From Calothrix anomala FACHB-343 (GTDB taxonomy: Bacteria > Cyanobacteriota > Cyanobacteriia > Cyanobacteriales > Nostocaceae), in assembly GCF_014696435.1 (NCBI RefSeq), contig NZ_JACJQG010000014.1, positions 1 to 64,000 of the forward strand: a DNA stretch of 64,000 nucleotides. Reading direction: 5' to 3'. The position numbers and the translations under genes are program-made. Of this stretch, positions 8,572 through 15,953 are shown piece by piece. Below the pieces are notes generated by a model, which was not told the origin of the DNA, did no database searches, and saw nothing but the letters and a program-made list of their open reading frames with translations. Each line of letters opens with the position of its first letter. The first letter of the stretch is position 1.

Positions 8572-9861
8572 ATGGTTGCAACACCTGTATTACCACTGGA
8601 ACCTGCGACTCCAGCCCATATTTGTCCTTTCGATCAAGCTTGTAGCTACCTAGAAGCAGCAGCTAAAGAATTAAAATTAGATGCAGGAATTTTAGAAATT
8701 CTCAGCCATCCACGTAAAGTAGTTACAGTTTCTATTCCAGTCAGACTGGATAATGGAGAAATCAGAGTATTTGCCGGACATCGGGTACAACATTCGGATA
8801 TTTTAGGCCCTTATAAAGGTGGAACTCGTTACCATCCAGATGTGACATTGCGAGAAGTGTCTGCTTTAGCAATGCTGATGACTTGGAAATGTGCGTTGCT
8901 AGGAATTCCCTATGGTGGTGCAAAGGGTGGTATTGCTATAGATCCAAAACAATATAGTGTTAGTGAATTAGAACGAATTACCCGCCGTTACACCAGCGAA
9001 TTAATTAAAGATATCGGCCCCTCTGTAGACATCCCCGCACCAGATGTAGGTACTTCCGCGCGGGAAATGGCTTGGATGATGGATACTTACTCCATGAACG
9101 TTGGTCATGCTGTACCAGGGGTTGTTACGGGTAAACCAATTTCCGTTGGTGGTTCCAGAGGACGAGAAATGGCGACTGGACGCGGAACCATGATTATTGT
9201 TCGGGAAGCATTGGCGGATAGAGGTAAATCCTTAGCTGGGGTACGAGTTGCGATTCAGGGTTTTGGTAATGTGGGTATGGCAGCAGCTGAATTGCTGCAT
9301 GAAGCAGGAGCAATTATTATTGCTGTATCTACCAGTAGCGGCGGAATATATTCGGAAACTGGTTTAGATATTCCGGCTTTAAAAGCATACACAGCGAAGA
9401 ATCATCGCAGCGTTTTAGGCTTTCCGCAAACCGTACCGATTAGCAACGCAGATTTACTAACGTTACCTTGCGATGTTTTGATTCCCGCAGCTTTGGAAAA
9501 TCAAATCACGCAAGAGAATGTAAATCAAATCCAAGCACATATTGTAGCAGAAGCAGCCAACGGCCCAGTAACTCTAGAAGCGAACCAAGCACTAGAAGCG
9601 CGGGGTGTAGTAGTGCTACCAGATATTTTGGCGAATGCTGGCGGTGTTGTAGTTAGTTATTTGGAATGGGTACAAGGACTTTCTTATTTGTTCTGGGATG
9701 AAGAACGGGTGAATCGCGAAATGGAAAATTTGATGGTAAATGCTTACCGTCAGGTAATGGAACAATCTCAGAAAAGACAGATTACACTACGGTTAGCAGC
9801 TTATACTTTAGGTGTAGGTAGAGTTGCGCAAGCATTGAGCGATCGCGGTCTTTATCCTTAG
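8572..9861 (+). CDS. gdhA: Glu/Leu/Phe/Val dehydrogenase (glutamate dehydrogenase)
   Basis: 429 residues, the usual length of hexameric GDH. The glutamate-binding block is GPYKGGTRYHP and KCALLGIPYGGAKGG (catalytic lysine in the last motif), followed by PAPDVGT. The dinucleotide-binding fold starts at VAIQGFGNVG (about residue 225). The C-terminus has ILANAGGVVVSYLEW. The enzyme interconverts glutamate and 2-oxoglutarate plus ammonium, and in cyanobacteria acts mainly in late growth or ammonium assimilation beside GS-GOGAT. The coenzyme cannot be settled from the fingerprint alone. It is monocistronic, with a hairpin terminator at 9933-9963. Confidence 0.93.
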   Translation: MVATPVLPLEPATPAHICPFDQACSYLEAAAKELKLDAGILEILSHPRKVVTVSIPVRLDNGEIRVFAGHRVQHSDILGPYKGGTRYHPDVTLREVSALAMLMTWKCALLGIPYGGAKGGIAIDPKQYSVSELERITRRYTSELIKDIGPSVDIPAPDVGTSAREMAWMMDTYSMNVGHAVPGVVTGKPISVGGSRGREMATGRGTMIIVREALADRGKSLAGVRVAIQGFGNVGMAAAELLHEAGAIIIAVSTSSGGIYSETGLDIPALKAYTAKNHRSVLGFPQTVPISNADLLTLPCDVLIPAALENQITQENVNQIQAHIVAEAANGPVTLEANQALEARGVVVLPDILANAGGVVVSYLEWVQGLSYLFWDEERVNREMENLMVNAYRQVMEQSQKRQITLRLAAYTLGVGRVAQALSDRGLYP

Positions 9862-9932
9862 TCATTTGTCATTTGTCATTTGTCATTTCTTGTCAGCAAT
9901 AAAACAGCTAGTTACATTACTAATTTCATGAT

Positions 9933-9963
9933 AGAGGCGGATGATTTATCTGCCTCTTTTTTT
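9933..9963 (+). terminator. Rho-independent terminator of gdhA
   Basis: Stem AGAGGCGGA / TCTGCCTCT with one wobble pair, followed by a T-tract (9957-9963), 71 bases after the gdhA stop. Confidence 0.75.
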
Positions 9964-10158
9964 AATTACATTTGATTCGCTTAAGCCAAACAGTTATTGA
10001 TTTTGCACTTAAAGAAGCTGGCGAAATTTGATTATTTACTAATCAATTGTCTATTGAAATAATAGCGCACTTTAAATTTGTTCTGAATACTGTGAGATGC
10101 GATCGCATTGCTCCCTATAAATCAAAAAACATCCCAATCATTAACTTACCAAGCCCGC

Positions 10159-10195
10159 AAATTGTAGGGGCGGGGTCACCCCGCCCCTACAATTT
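10159..10195. repeat. Perfect 17-bp stem palindrome (GGGGCGGGG type)
   Basis: Arms 10159-10175 and 10179-10195 are exact reverse complements around a 3-base loop. Palindromes built on TAGGGGCGGGG are a common interspersed cyanobacterial repeat; a decayed relative lies near 19760-19790. Confidence 0.8.
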
Positions 10196-10390
10196 GGGAT
10201 AATTTATTTTTTGGAGTTCCTTTATTATTCCATACCCCTATGGGGAAGCAACTTTTGTGCAACGGCTGCGTCAAAAAATGTAAACCCAGACCTCGCTTGT
10301 ATCAATGCGAATTATCTGCACTCAGGCTAAAGTTGACTTGTTGTATTCCATCATTGACAATTACACTTAACTTCATCAGGTTTCTGGGGG

Positions 10391-12445
10391 TTGACAGTCA
10401 TCTTGAACACACTGGCTGGACGCTACGAAATCATTCGGCAACTTGGCGGCGGTGGTTTCGCTGTAACATTTCTGGCTAGGGATAATTTGCAACCTAGCAA
10501 ACCTTTATGTGTCGTTAAGCAATTACGTCCCAATCAATCTCATCCGCCTGTGGTGGAATTCTTTGAAAAAGAGGCGGCTGTTCTAGAAAAATTAGGACAA
10601 CATCCGCAAATTCCCCAATTACTCGCACATTTTAGCGAAGACGAAATTCTCTACATAGTTCAGGACTTTATCGAAGGACAAGACCTGAGTCAAGAAATTA
10701 TTCCTGGTAGGCGATTGAGTGAGGATTATGCAACTCAGTTGTTGCAAGATGCGCTAGAAGTTTTGTCCTTTATTCATAGTAAAGGAGTAGTACATCGCGA
10801 TATTAAACCGCAGAATTTAATGCGCCGACATGAAGATGGGCGAATTTTTTTGATTGATTTTGGCGCAGTTAAAGAACTTGGTTCTCTGATGGTAAATTCT
10901 CAAGGTGAAGTCTATTCCAGCGTTGTCATCGGGACTTCGGGATATATGGCTTCAGAACAAAAAAATGGTAGACCTTGCTTGGGTAGTGATGTTTATGCTT
11001 TAGGGATGACTATCATTCAAGCATTAACTGGTATTGTACCCTCCCAATTACCAGAAGATCCATTAACAGGGGAAATCATCTGGCGCAATCAAGTCCAAAT
11101 TAACGATCGTTTGGCAGAAGTGTTAACTAATATGGTGCGGCGTCACTTTAGTTTACGCTATTCCCATGCTGGTGAAGCATTGCAAGCGTTAAAAGTACCG
11201 CCAACACGTTTGCTTAATCCTTCTGCGGAGCAAGTATACCGTCAAGAAGCGAGAAATCGCGCACAACAAGGACAGGGTAATTTTTCCGTTTTCGCGTTGA
11301 AAATATTGGAAGCTAAACGCATTGAGTTAGGGTTATCTGAAGAGAAGGCGCAAGAAATTCACGAACAAGTTCTGCAACCATATCGCGAATATCAAAAGAA
11401 GTTACAAGAATACGAACAAGTCTTAATTGATGCAGTTAAACAGCATTATCCTTTTAATGAGACGACGCAAAAAGATTTGCAAGATTATCAGCAACATTTA
11501 GGATTAAGAGATGAAGACATCGCGGTAATAGAAGCCAGAGTACTTCCCGAAAAACCACAACATGGAAAAGTTGAAGTAAAAACTCAACTGTTTGAATTTG
11601 AATTTGCTACTCTAACTGTGAAATCTGAATTAGCAAATAAAAGCAACAGTTTGATAATTAATCGCATTCGCGGACGAGCAAAATTTTTTGCTGAAAAATT
11701 AGGTAATAGTGGCATAGTTTTAGAAATGGTTGCAATTCCTGGTGGTGACTTCCTTATGGGTTCACCAAAGGATGAACCAGAAAGATATAACTCTGAAAGT
11801 CCACAACATAGAGTGACGATTCCACCATTTTTCATGGGAAAGTATCTGGTAACGCAGAGTCAATGGAAAGCTGTTGCGGCTTTTGAAAAGGTAAATATTC
11901 CCTTGAATCCTGAAGTATCCCATTTTAAAGGCGCTAATCGACCTGTAGAACAAGTATCTTGGGATGAAGCTGTGGAATTTTGTGCGCGACTGACTCAATT
12001 TACGGGAAAACCTTATCGTTTACCCACGGAAGCAGAATGGGAATATGCTTGTCGCGCGGGAACATTTACGCCGTTTTGCTTTGGGGAAACGATTACAACT
12101 GATTTAGCTAACTATAACGGGAATTACGTATACGCTTCTGGGACAAAAGGCGAATTTCGGGGACAAACAACCGATGTAGGAACCTTTCCCGCTAACCCTT
12201 TTGGTTTATTTGATATGCATGGTAATACTTGGGAATGGTGTCAAGATAACTGGCACAAAAATTACAACGGTGCGCCTACAGATGGTAGCGTCTGGCTGAG
12301 TGATAATCACAATCGCTTGGTGCGTGGTGGTTCCTGGAATCTCAATCCTTGGAATTGTCGTTCAGCTGTGCGTAATTGTAATGCGCGGGAGAATAAATAT
12401 ATTAATGTTGGTTTTCGGGTTGTGCTGGGTTATTTGAGCAATTAA
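10391..12445 (+). CDS. Ser/Thr protein kinase fused to a formylglycine-generating-enzyme (SUMF1-like) domain
   Basis: 684 residues from TTG 10391 (another TTG at 10403 is possible). The N-terminal Hanks kinase domain (about 1-275) has the glycine loop LGGGGFAVTFLARD, VVKQL lysine, catalytic HRDIKPQN and DFGAVKEL. A charged helical linker (about 290-420) follows. The C-terminal domain (about 445-684) is FGE-sulfatase/SUMF1-like, with IPGGDFLMGS, RPVEQVSWDEAVEFC, YRLPTEAEWEYACRAG, DMHGNTWEWCQD and VRGGSW. In cyanobacteria such fusions are numerous. The FGE-like domain may be a ligand-binding C-type-lectin-fold unit rather than a true formylglycine enzyme. No transmembrane segment is seen, so it is probably cytoplasmic. 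Substrate unknown. Confidence 0.88.
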   Translation: MTVILNTLAGRYEIIRQLGGGGFAVTFLARDNLQPSKPLCVVKQLRPNQSHPPVVEFFEKEAAVLEKLGQHPQIPQLLAHFSEDEILYIVQDFIEGQDLSQEIIPGRRLSEDYATQLLQDALEVLSFIHSKGVVHRDIKPQNLMRRHEDGRIFLIDFGAVKELGSLMVNSQGEVYSSVVIGTSGYMASEQKNGRPCLGSDVYALGMTIIQALTGIVPSQLPEDPLTGEIIWRNQVQINDRLAEVLTNMVRRHFSLRYSHAGEALQALKVPPTRLLNPSAEQVYRQEARNRAQQGQGNFSVFALKILEAKRIELGLSEEKAQEIHEQVLQPYREYQKKLQEYEQVLIDAVKQHYPFNETTQKDLQDYQQHLGLRDEDIAVIEARVLPEKPQHGKVEVKTQLFEFEFATLTVKSELANKSNSLIINRIRGRAKFFAEKLGNSGIVLEMVAIPGGDFLMGSPKDEPERYNSESPQHRVTIPPFFMGKYLVTQSQWKAVAAFEKVNIPLNPEVSHFKGANRPVEQVSWDEAVEFCARLTQFTGKPYRLPTEAEWEYACRAGTFTPFCFGETITTDLANYNGNYVYASGTKGEFRGQTTDVGTFPANPFGLFDMHGNTWEWCQDNWHKNYNGAPTDGSVWLSDNHNRLVRGGSWNLNPWNCRSAVRNCNARENKYINVGFRVVLGYLSN

Positions 12446-12464
12446 TCAGAAGGTGAAACCCTTA

Positions 12465-12590
12465 TCCCACCTTGCTCCCATGCTCTGCGTGGGAGCGAAT
12501 ATCTAGGAGGCTCCGCCTCAATTCATCTTAACAGGAGGCGGAGCCTCCCAATACGCATTTCCAGGCAGAGCCTGGAAACGAGAGTTTCAA
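12465..12590. repeat. Cluster of palindromic interspersed repeats
   Basis: Successive hairpins: GCTCCCA/TGGGAGC (12474-12496), the complementary tracts GAGGCTCCGCCTC and AGGAGGCGGAGCCTCC (about 12506-12549), and TTCCAGGCAGAGCCTGGAA (12559-12577). This composite palindromic family is frequent between genes in Nostocales and lies between the kinase and the VapB-like gene. Confidence 0.7.
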
Positions 12591-12711
12591 AGATTTTGAG
12601 CTTAAGTTAACACAGGTGGTAAATGGCGTGCCCCTACAAGGGGAACTCAGGTAAACTAGGATAAATAAAATTGTTTGCTCATTTATTAGATCCACAGCTA
12701 GCAGAGTAACA

Positions 12712-12933
12712 ATGAAAGCATATCGAATTGAAACAATATTAACTGAAGACGGAACTTTGATCGTCAAAGATCTACCATTTCATGCTGGGGAAGCAGTGGA
12801 AATTATCATCTTAGAAAGCCAAGCTCATCCTCAACAAGCAAATCCTTATCCTTTGCGTGGCAAACAACCATACCGTTATGACGAGCCTTTTGAACCTGCT
12901 ATGCCTTTGGAAGATTGGGAAGTCTTGCAATGA
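12712..12933 (+). CDS. VapB-like antitoxin of a broken VapBC pair
   Basis: 73 residues with an N-terminal strand-rich segment (YRIETILTEDGTLIVKDLPFHAGEAVEIIIL) like small antitoxins that pair with PIN toxins, and an acidic/proline C-terminal part that would wrap the toxin. Its stop overlaps the next start in ATGA (12930-12933), the classic antitoxin-toxin coupling. The toxin reading frame that follows is truncated after about 28 native residues, so the antitoxin is now an orphan. The precise antitoxin family was not identified; function is inferred mainly from position and size. Confidence 0.65.
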   Translation: MKAYRIETILTEDGTLIVKDLPFHAGEAVEIIILESQAHPQQANPYPLRGKQPYRYDEPFEPAMPLEDWEVLQ

Positions 12934-13028
12934 TTGTATTAGATACCCATATATGGGTTTGGTGGGTTCAAGGTGATGCAAGACTGATTACAAAATATCA
13001 AAACTGGCTGTTAAGACTCTGCTTCTAA
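12930..13028 (+). pseudogene. VapC-type PIN toxin, N-terminal fragment
   Basis: The frame opens with MIVLDTHIWVWWVQGD, the beta-1 strand and first catalytic Asp of PIN-domain RNases (full length about 125-130 residues). It matches through KYQNWL, then runs into a stop at 13026-13028. The last codons lie inside the 3' end of the opposite-strand gene (13011-13322), so the toxin body has been deleted and the remnant abuts that gene. Three of the four catalytic acidic residues are gone, so it cannot be an active nuclease. Confidence 0.8.
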
Positions 13029-13322
13029 TGCACGTGCAGCTTGATCTAGTCTATCGTTGCTATCTTTTGCTAGCTTGAGCCATGAAGCTGTAACGCTACC
13101 ATAAATTCCACCACCTGCGGCGGTGATGGTTCCGGCGGAAATGTTACCAGAAAACAGTAGCATAATTCCTGCAAAACCAGCGATCGCACTAATTGTTGTT
13201 AATCCAAAAGCTAGGTTAAACGCTGTTTTAGCTTGGCGCAGTCTTTCCTGATAAATGCTGTGGCGTTCTTGGTAAATTAGATTTGTTACCTGTTGTGTCT
13301 TATCTTGGTTTTGGTTATCCAT
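13011..13322 (-). CDS. TRADD-N-associated two-transmembrane domain protein
   Basis: 103 residues. A hydrophilic N-terminal helix (about 1-35, IYQERHSIYQERLRQAKTAF) precedes two hydrophobic helices (about 36-60 and 61-80) joined by a glycine-rich turn, then a short charged C-terminal helix. This layout and the strings FNLAFGL and AGGGIYGSVTASWLKLAKDSNDRLD match the cyanobacterial TRADD-N-associated TM domain. Comparative genomics links that domain to prokaryotic immune/conflict systems as a membrane-active partner of TRADD-N proteins; no TRADD-N protein is in this window. It is monocistronic on the minus strand, divergent from the HTH-STAND ATPase gene 190 bases away. Confidence 0.65.
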   Translation of the reverse strand: MDNQNQDKTQQVTNLIYQERHSIYQERLRQAKTAFNLAFGLTTISAIAGFAGIMLLFSGNISAGTITAAGGGIYGSVTASWLKLAKDSNDRLDQAARALEAES

Positions 13323-13511
13323 TGTGCTTGCCCTTGCAATAAACTCTACAACTTAATTAAAATCGGGCAATAGGTGAGAACATAGCTGACTGAACAGCTG
13401 AGTTGTAGTAGATTTTTAGGCGATTTGTAGTTTTTCTAGGGTTTAGTACATAATGCTGTCGCGCTTGCTACTCTACAATTAACTGTGATTGGTATGAATC
13501 TATGAGGTGTA

Positions 13512-14615
13512 ATGGCGCGATCGCTGCGGGTAGCTCCAGAGTATATTAAAAAAGTTAAGTCAGCACTTCAGCCTAATGGCTATCCCAGCCAGCAGTCATT
13601 AGCTAATGAAGTAGGATTTTCTCTATCCACTGTTAAAAGCTTTCTTAGTGGTAAACCTGTTGATTATCTCAATTTTGTAGAACTTACCAGCAAATTAAGC
13701 TTAGACTGGCAAGAAATTGCATTTAAAGAACAAGAAACTCAACCGCGCCAACCCCAACATAACGGGGAAGCTTCACCTTTCATTACTGGTTCACCCATTA
13801 CGCAACCCCGTCACTTTTTTGGACGAGAGAAAGAATTAAAGCGCCTGTTTAACTTACTCAAACGCCATCCCCTGCAAAACGCCGCCATTATTGGTAAAAA
13901 GCGTAGCGGTAAAACATCCCTGCTGCACTACCTGAAAAATATCACCACTACTCCAGCATTACAACTGCGTCCAAATCAAAAGTCTGATTGGCTACCACAG
14001 CCAGAAAATTATCAGTGGATTTTTGTAGATTTGCAAGATGCAAGAATGCAGAATCGCGAGGGGTTGCTAAAATACATCCTCGAATCCTTGAAACTGCAAG
14101 TACCAAACCCTTGTGACTTAGATTACTTCATGGATATAGTCAGCGACAACTTGCATCAACCCACAGTTATTTTATTAGATGAAATTGGTGTAGGATTGCA
14201 ACGCTGTCCAGAATTAGATGATGGATTTTGGGAAAGTTTGCGTTCTTTAGCGACTAACTCCACAGACGGAAATTTAGCTTTTATTTTAGCTACACCAGAA
14301 TCACCAATTGAACTGGCGAAAAATACAGGACATAGTTCGCCTTTTTTTAATATTTTTGGTTATACCGCATATTTAACTGCTTTAACCGAACAAGAAGCGC
14401 GAGAATTAATAGCCAGTTCTCCTATTACTTTTGCTGATGAAGATGTAGAGTGGATTTTAAATCAAAGTCAGTGTTTGCCAATTTTGTTACAAATACTCTG
14501 TCGCGAAAGATTATTTACATTAGAAGAAGCAGAAGATGATGAAAATTGGCAAGAAGAAGCTTTAACACAGATACAGCCATTTGCTAATTTATTGGATAAT
14601 CGCAAGGAGGGCTGA
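13512..14615 (+). CDS. HTH (vMAP-N-like) plus AAA/STAND ATPase
   Basis: 367 residues. Residues 1-72 form the small HTH-like domain (APEYIKKVKSALQ, STVKSFLSGKPVDYLNFVEL) found at the N-terminus of many cyanobacterial STAND signalling proteins (vWA-MoxR-associated protein N-terminal type). After a linker comes an AAA_14/STAND-like ATPase with Walker A GKKRSGKTS (about residue 127 on), Walker B TVILLDEIG (about 218 on) and a sensor-like LAFILATPES. There is no WD40, TPR or other effector tail, unlike most relatives. A nuclease-fold gene starts 3 bases after its stop codon, so the pair is almost certainly co-translated. The function may be regulation or loading of that nuclease. Confidence 0.78.
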   Translation: MARSLRVAPEYIKKVKSALQPNGYPSQQSLANEVGFSLSTVKSFLSGKPVDYLNFVELTSKLSLDWQEIAFKEQETQPRQPQHNGEASPFITGSPITQPRHFFGREKELKRLFNLLKRHPLQNAAIIGKKRSGKTSLLHYLKNITTTPALQLRPNQKSDWLPQPENYQWIFVDLQDARMQNREGLLKYILESLKLQVPNPCDLDYFMDIVSDNLHQPTVILLDEIGVGLQRCPELDDGFWESLRSLATNSTDGNLAFILATPESPIELAKNTGHSSPFFNIFGYTAYLTALTEQEARELIASSPITFADEDVEWILNQSQCLPILLQILCRERLFTLEEAEDDENWQEEALTQIQPFANLLDNRKEG

Positions 14616-14617
14616 AA

Positions 14618-15238
14618 ATGCCTTTTAGTAATTACAAAAGTATTAGCACAGTTGCTAAAGAATTTCAGATTAAATATGTTCGCGATAACTTCATTATTGA
14701 AATGAATTTTGCGATTAGTGAAACATTCCGTCAAGAATTAGATTTGATTTTTAATGAAGGGGTTTTTGATAACTCAGAAATTGCTATTTGCGAAAACATT
14801 ATTTACCCAGTGTTAAAGGAAGTATGGAAAGCTTATCGTAGTAAATTTCTGCTTTGGAGTCATCAAACTTTGATTTATGATGATAAATTATCTGGTATTC
14901 CTGATTATATTTTGGCAAAGCGATCGCCTTTGGGTACAGTTGTCTTTGATAAACCTTATTTTGTGTTAGTTGAAGCTAAAAAAGAAAGCGATTTTACAGA
15001 AGGATGGGGTCAATGTTTAGCAGAGATGCTAGCAGTGCAGCGAATTAATAATGAACCCAAGAATACTGTATTTGGTATTGTTTCTAATGGTGCAGTTTGG
15101 CAGTTTGGCAAGCTAAATTTAGATATTTTTACACAAAATAAAACTTTCTATACAATTCAAGATATGGAACGGCTATTTGCGGCTGTTAATTATGTCTTTC
15201 AACAGTGCGAATTACAATTAGATCGTCCTGTAACATGA
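14618..15238 (+). CDS. PD-(D/E)XK nuclease-fold protein paired with the ATPase
   Basis: 206 residues with the core of the PD-(D/E)XK superfamily: an Asp in GIPDYIL (about residues 92-98), then a hydrophobic strand ending in FVLVEAKKES (E-x-K, about 116-125) and a following helix with a conserved Gln (GWGQCLAEMLAVQ). This fold includes restriction enzymes and many defence nucleases, but some members only bind. The start ATG at 14618 is 3 bases from the ATPase stop, with AAGGAGG just upstream inside the ATPase gene. Similar proteins are annotated as hypothetical in cyanobacteria; DNA or RNA cleavage is inferred, not shown. Confidence 0.7.
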   Translation: MPFSNYKSISTVAKEFQIKYVRDNFIIEMNFAISETFRQELDLIFNEGVFDNSEIAICENIIYPVLKEVWKAYRSKFLLWSHQTLIYDDKLSGIPDYILAKRSPLGTVVFDKPYFVLVEAKKESDFTEGWGQCLAEMLAVQRINNEPKNTVFGIVSNGAVWQFGKLNLDIFTQNKTFYTIQDMERLFAAVNYVFQQCELQLDRPVT

Positions 15239-15332
15239 CACTGATTTTAAGGGCACGGAATTGCCCATTGGTGTAAACTTAGCGTGAAACCCTTTTGGTT
15301 GACAAGTTTTTGTCCTCATACCCAACCCCTCA

Positions 15333-15478
15333 CTTACCCAATAAACCGCCGTCACCCTCCAAGGGTGCGGCTAGTTGAACAAAGCCCACGTAGGTGGGCT
15401 AAATTTTCTTAGTCCACGTAGGTGGACTTTGTAACGTGAGCCAGTGGCTTACAGCCTGTGGGCGATCTGTTGGGTAAG
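15333..15478. repeat. Hairpin-rich interspersed repeat, copy A
   Basis: It is bounded by a perfect 9-bp inverted repeat CTTACCCAA / TTGGGTAAG (15333-15341, 15470-15478). Inside lie hairpins CACCCTCCAAGGGTG and GCCCACGTAGGTGGGC. About 54 bases (15346-15400) match copy B at 63819-63873 with few differences. It is non-coding and MITE-like, directly after the nuclease gene. Confidence 0.75.
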
Positions 15479-15539
15479 CCAGAGAACTTAAGTTGACACT
15501 ATGCCGCTACGAGGGTAACTCATGTCAACTGGAAAAATC

Positions 15540-15730
15540 TTACCCCAATTCAATGAACGCCTACCCCGAATCAATAAACGACAACCCCAATTCAATGAAC
15601 GTCTACCCCGAATCAATGAACGTCTACCCCGAATCAATAAACGACAACCCCGAATCAATGAACGCCTACCCCAATTCAATGAACGCCTACCCTGAATCAA
15701 TGAACGACAACCCCGAATCAATGAACCCGA
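15540..15730. repeat. 21-bp tandem repeat array (about nine units)
   Basis: Units of the form AATCAATGAACG(T/C)CTACCCCG, alternating with AATAAACGACAACCCC variants, run for about 190 bases. The period is a multiple of three, so long frames stay open on both strands, including a 57-codon frame from ATG 15522 to TGA 15693 and a 102-codon antisense frame. None resembles a known protein. Treated here as a minisatellite; translation as a heptad-repeat peptide is possible but unsupported. Confidence 0.8.
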
Positions 15731-15953
15731 AGAGTTCGCCTTAGTCGTCTGTCCCATAATTAAGTTGATACCTATGAGCAATCCCAACACTCTCAAGGTT
15801 ATGGCGATCGCTTCTTCGTTCTTCCTGGTAATAACTCACCCTGTCATTGCGAGCAGAACAAAGTAAAGCAATCCCAGTCTTTGCACTTTATTGTGCTAAT
15901 GCTACATTCACAATGACATAGTTAATTACAGCGTCAACCCGAACCGGGAAACT

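Larger units (their letters stand above)
9862..10390 (+). other. Intergenic region with CATTTGT repeat and large palindrome
   Basis: It contains a tandem CATTTGT run (about 9865-9888), the gdhA terminator, and a perfect palindrome at 10159-10195. The rest up to the kinase start is AT-rich with one HIP1 site. An ORF here (10240-10479) has no recognisable product and overlaps the kinase. Confidence 0.6.

Noticed and set aside
10240-10479. 79-codon ORF before the kinase gene
   Set aside because: Overlaps the kinase N-terminus in another frame and resembles nothing known.
15540-15730. CRISPR array
   Set aside because: Units are directly adjacent 21-mers without spacers, so this is a plain tandem repeat.
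15488-15796. 102-codon minus-strand ORF of RSLIRGR repeats
   Set aside because: A by-product of the 21-bp tandem repeat, which leaves frames open on both strands.
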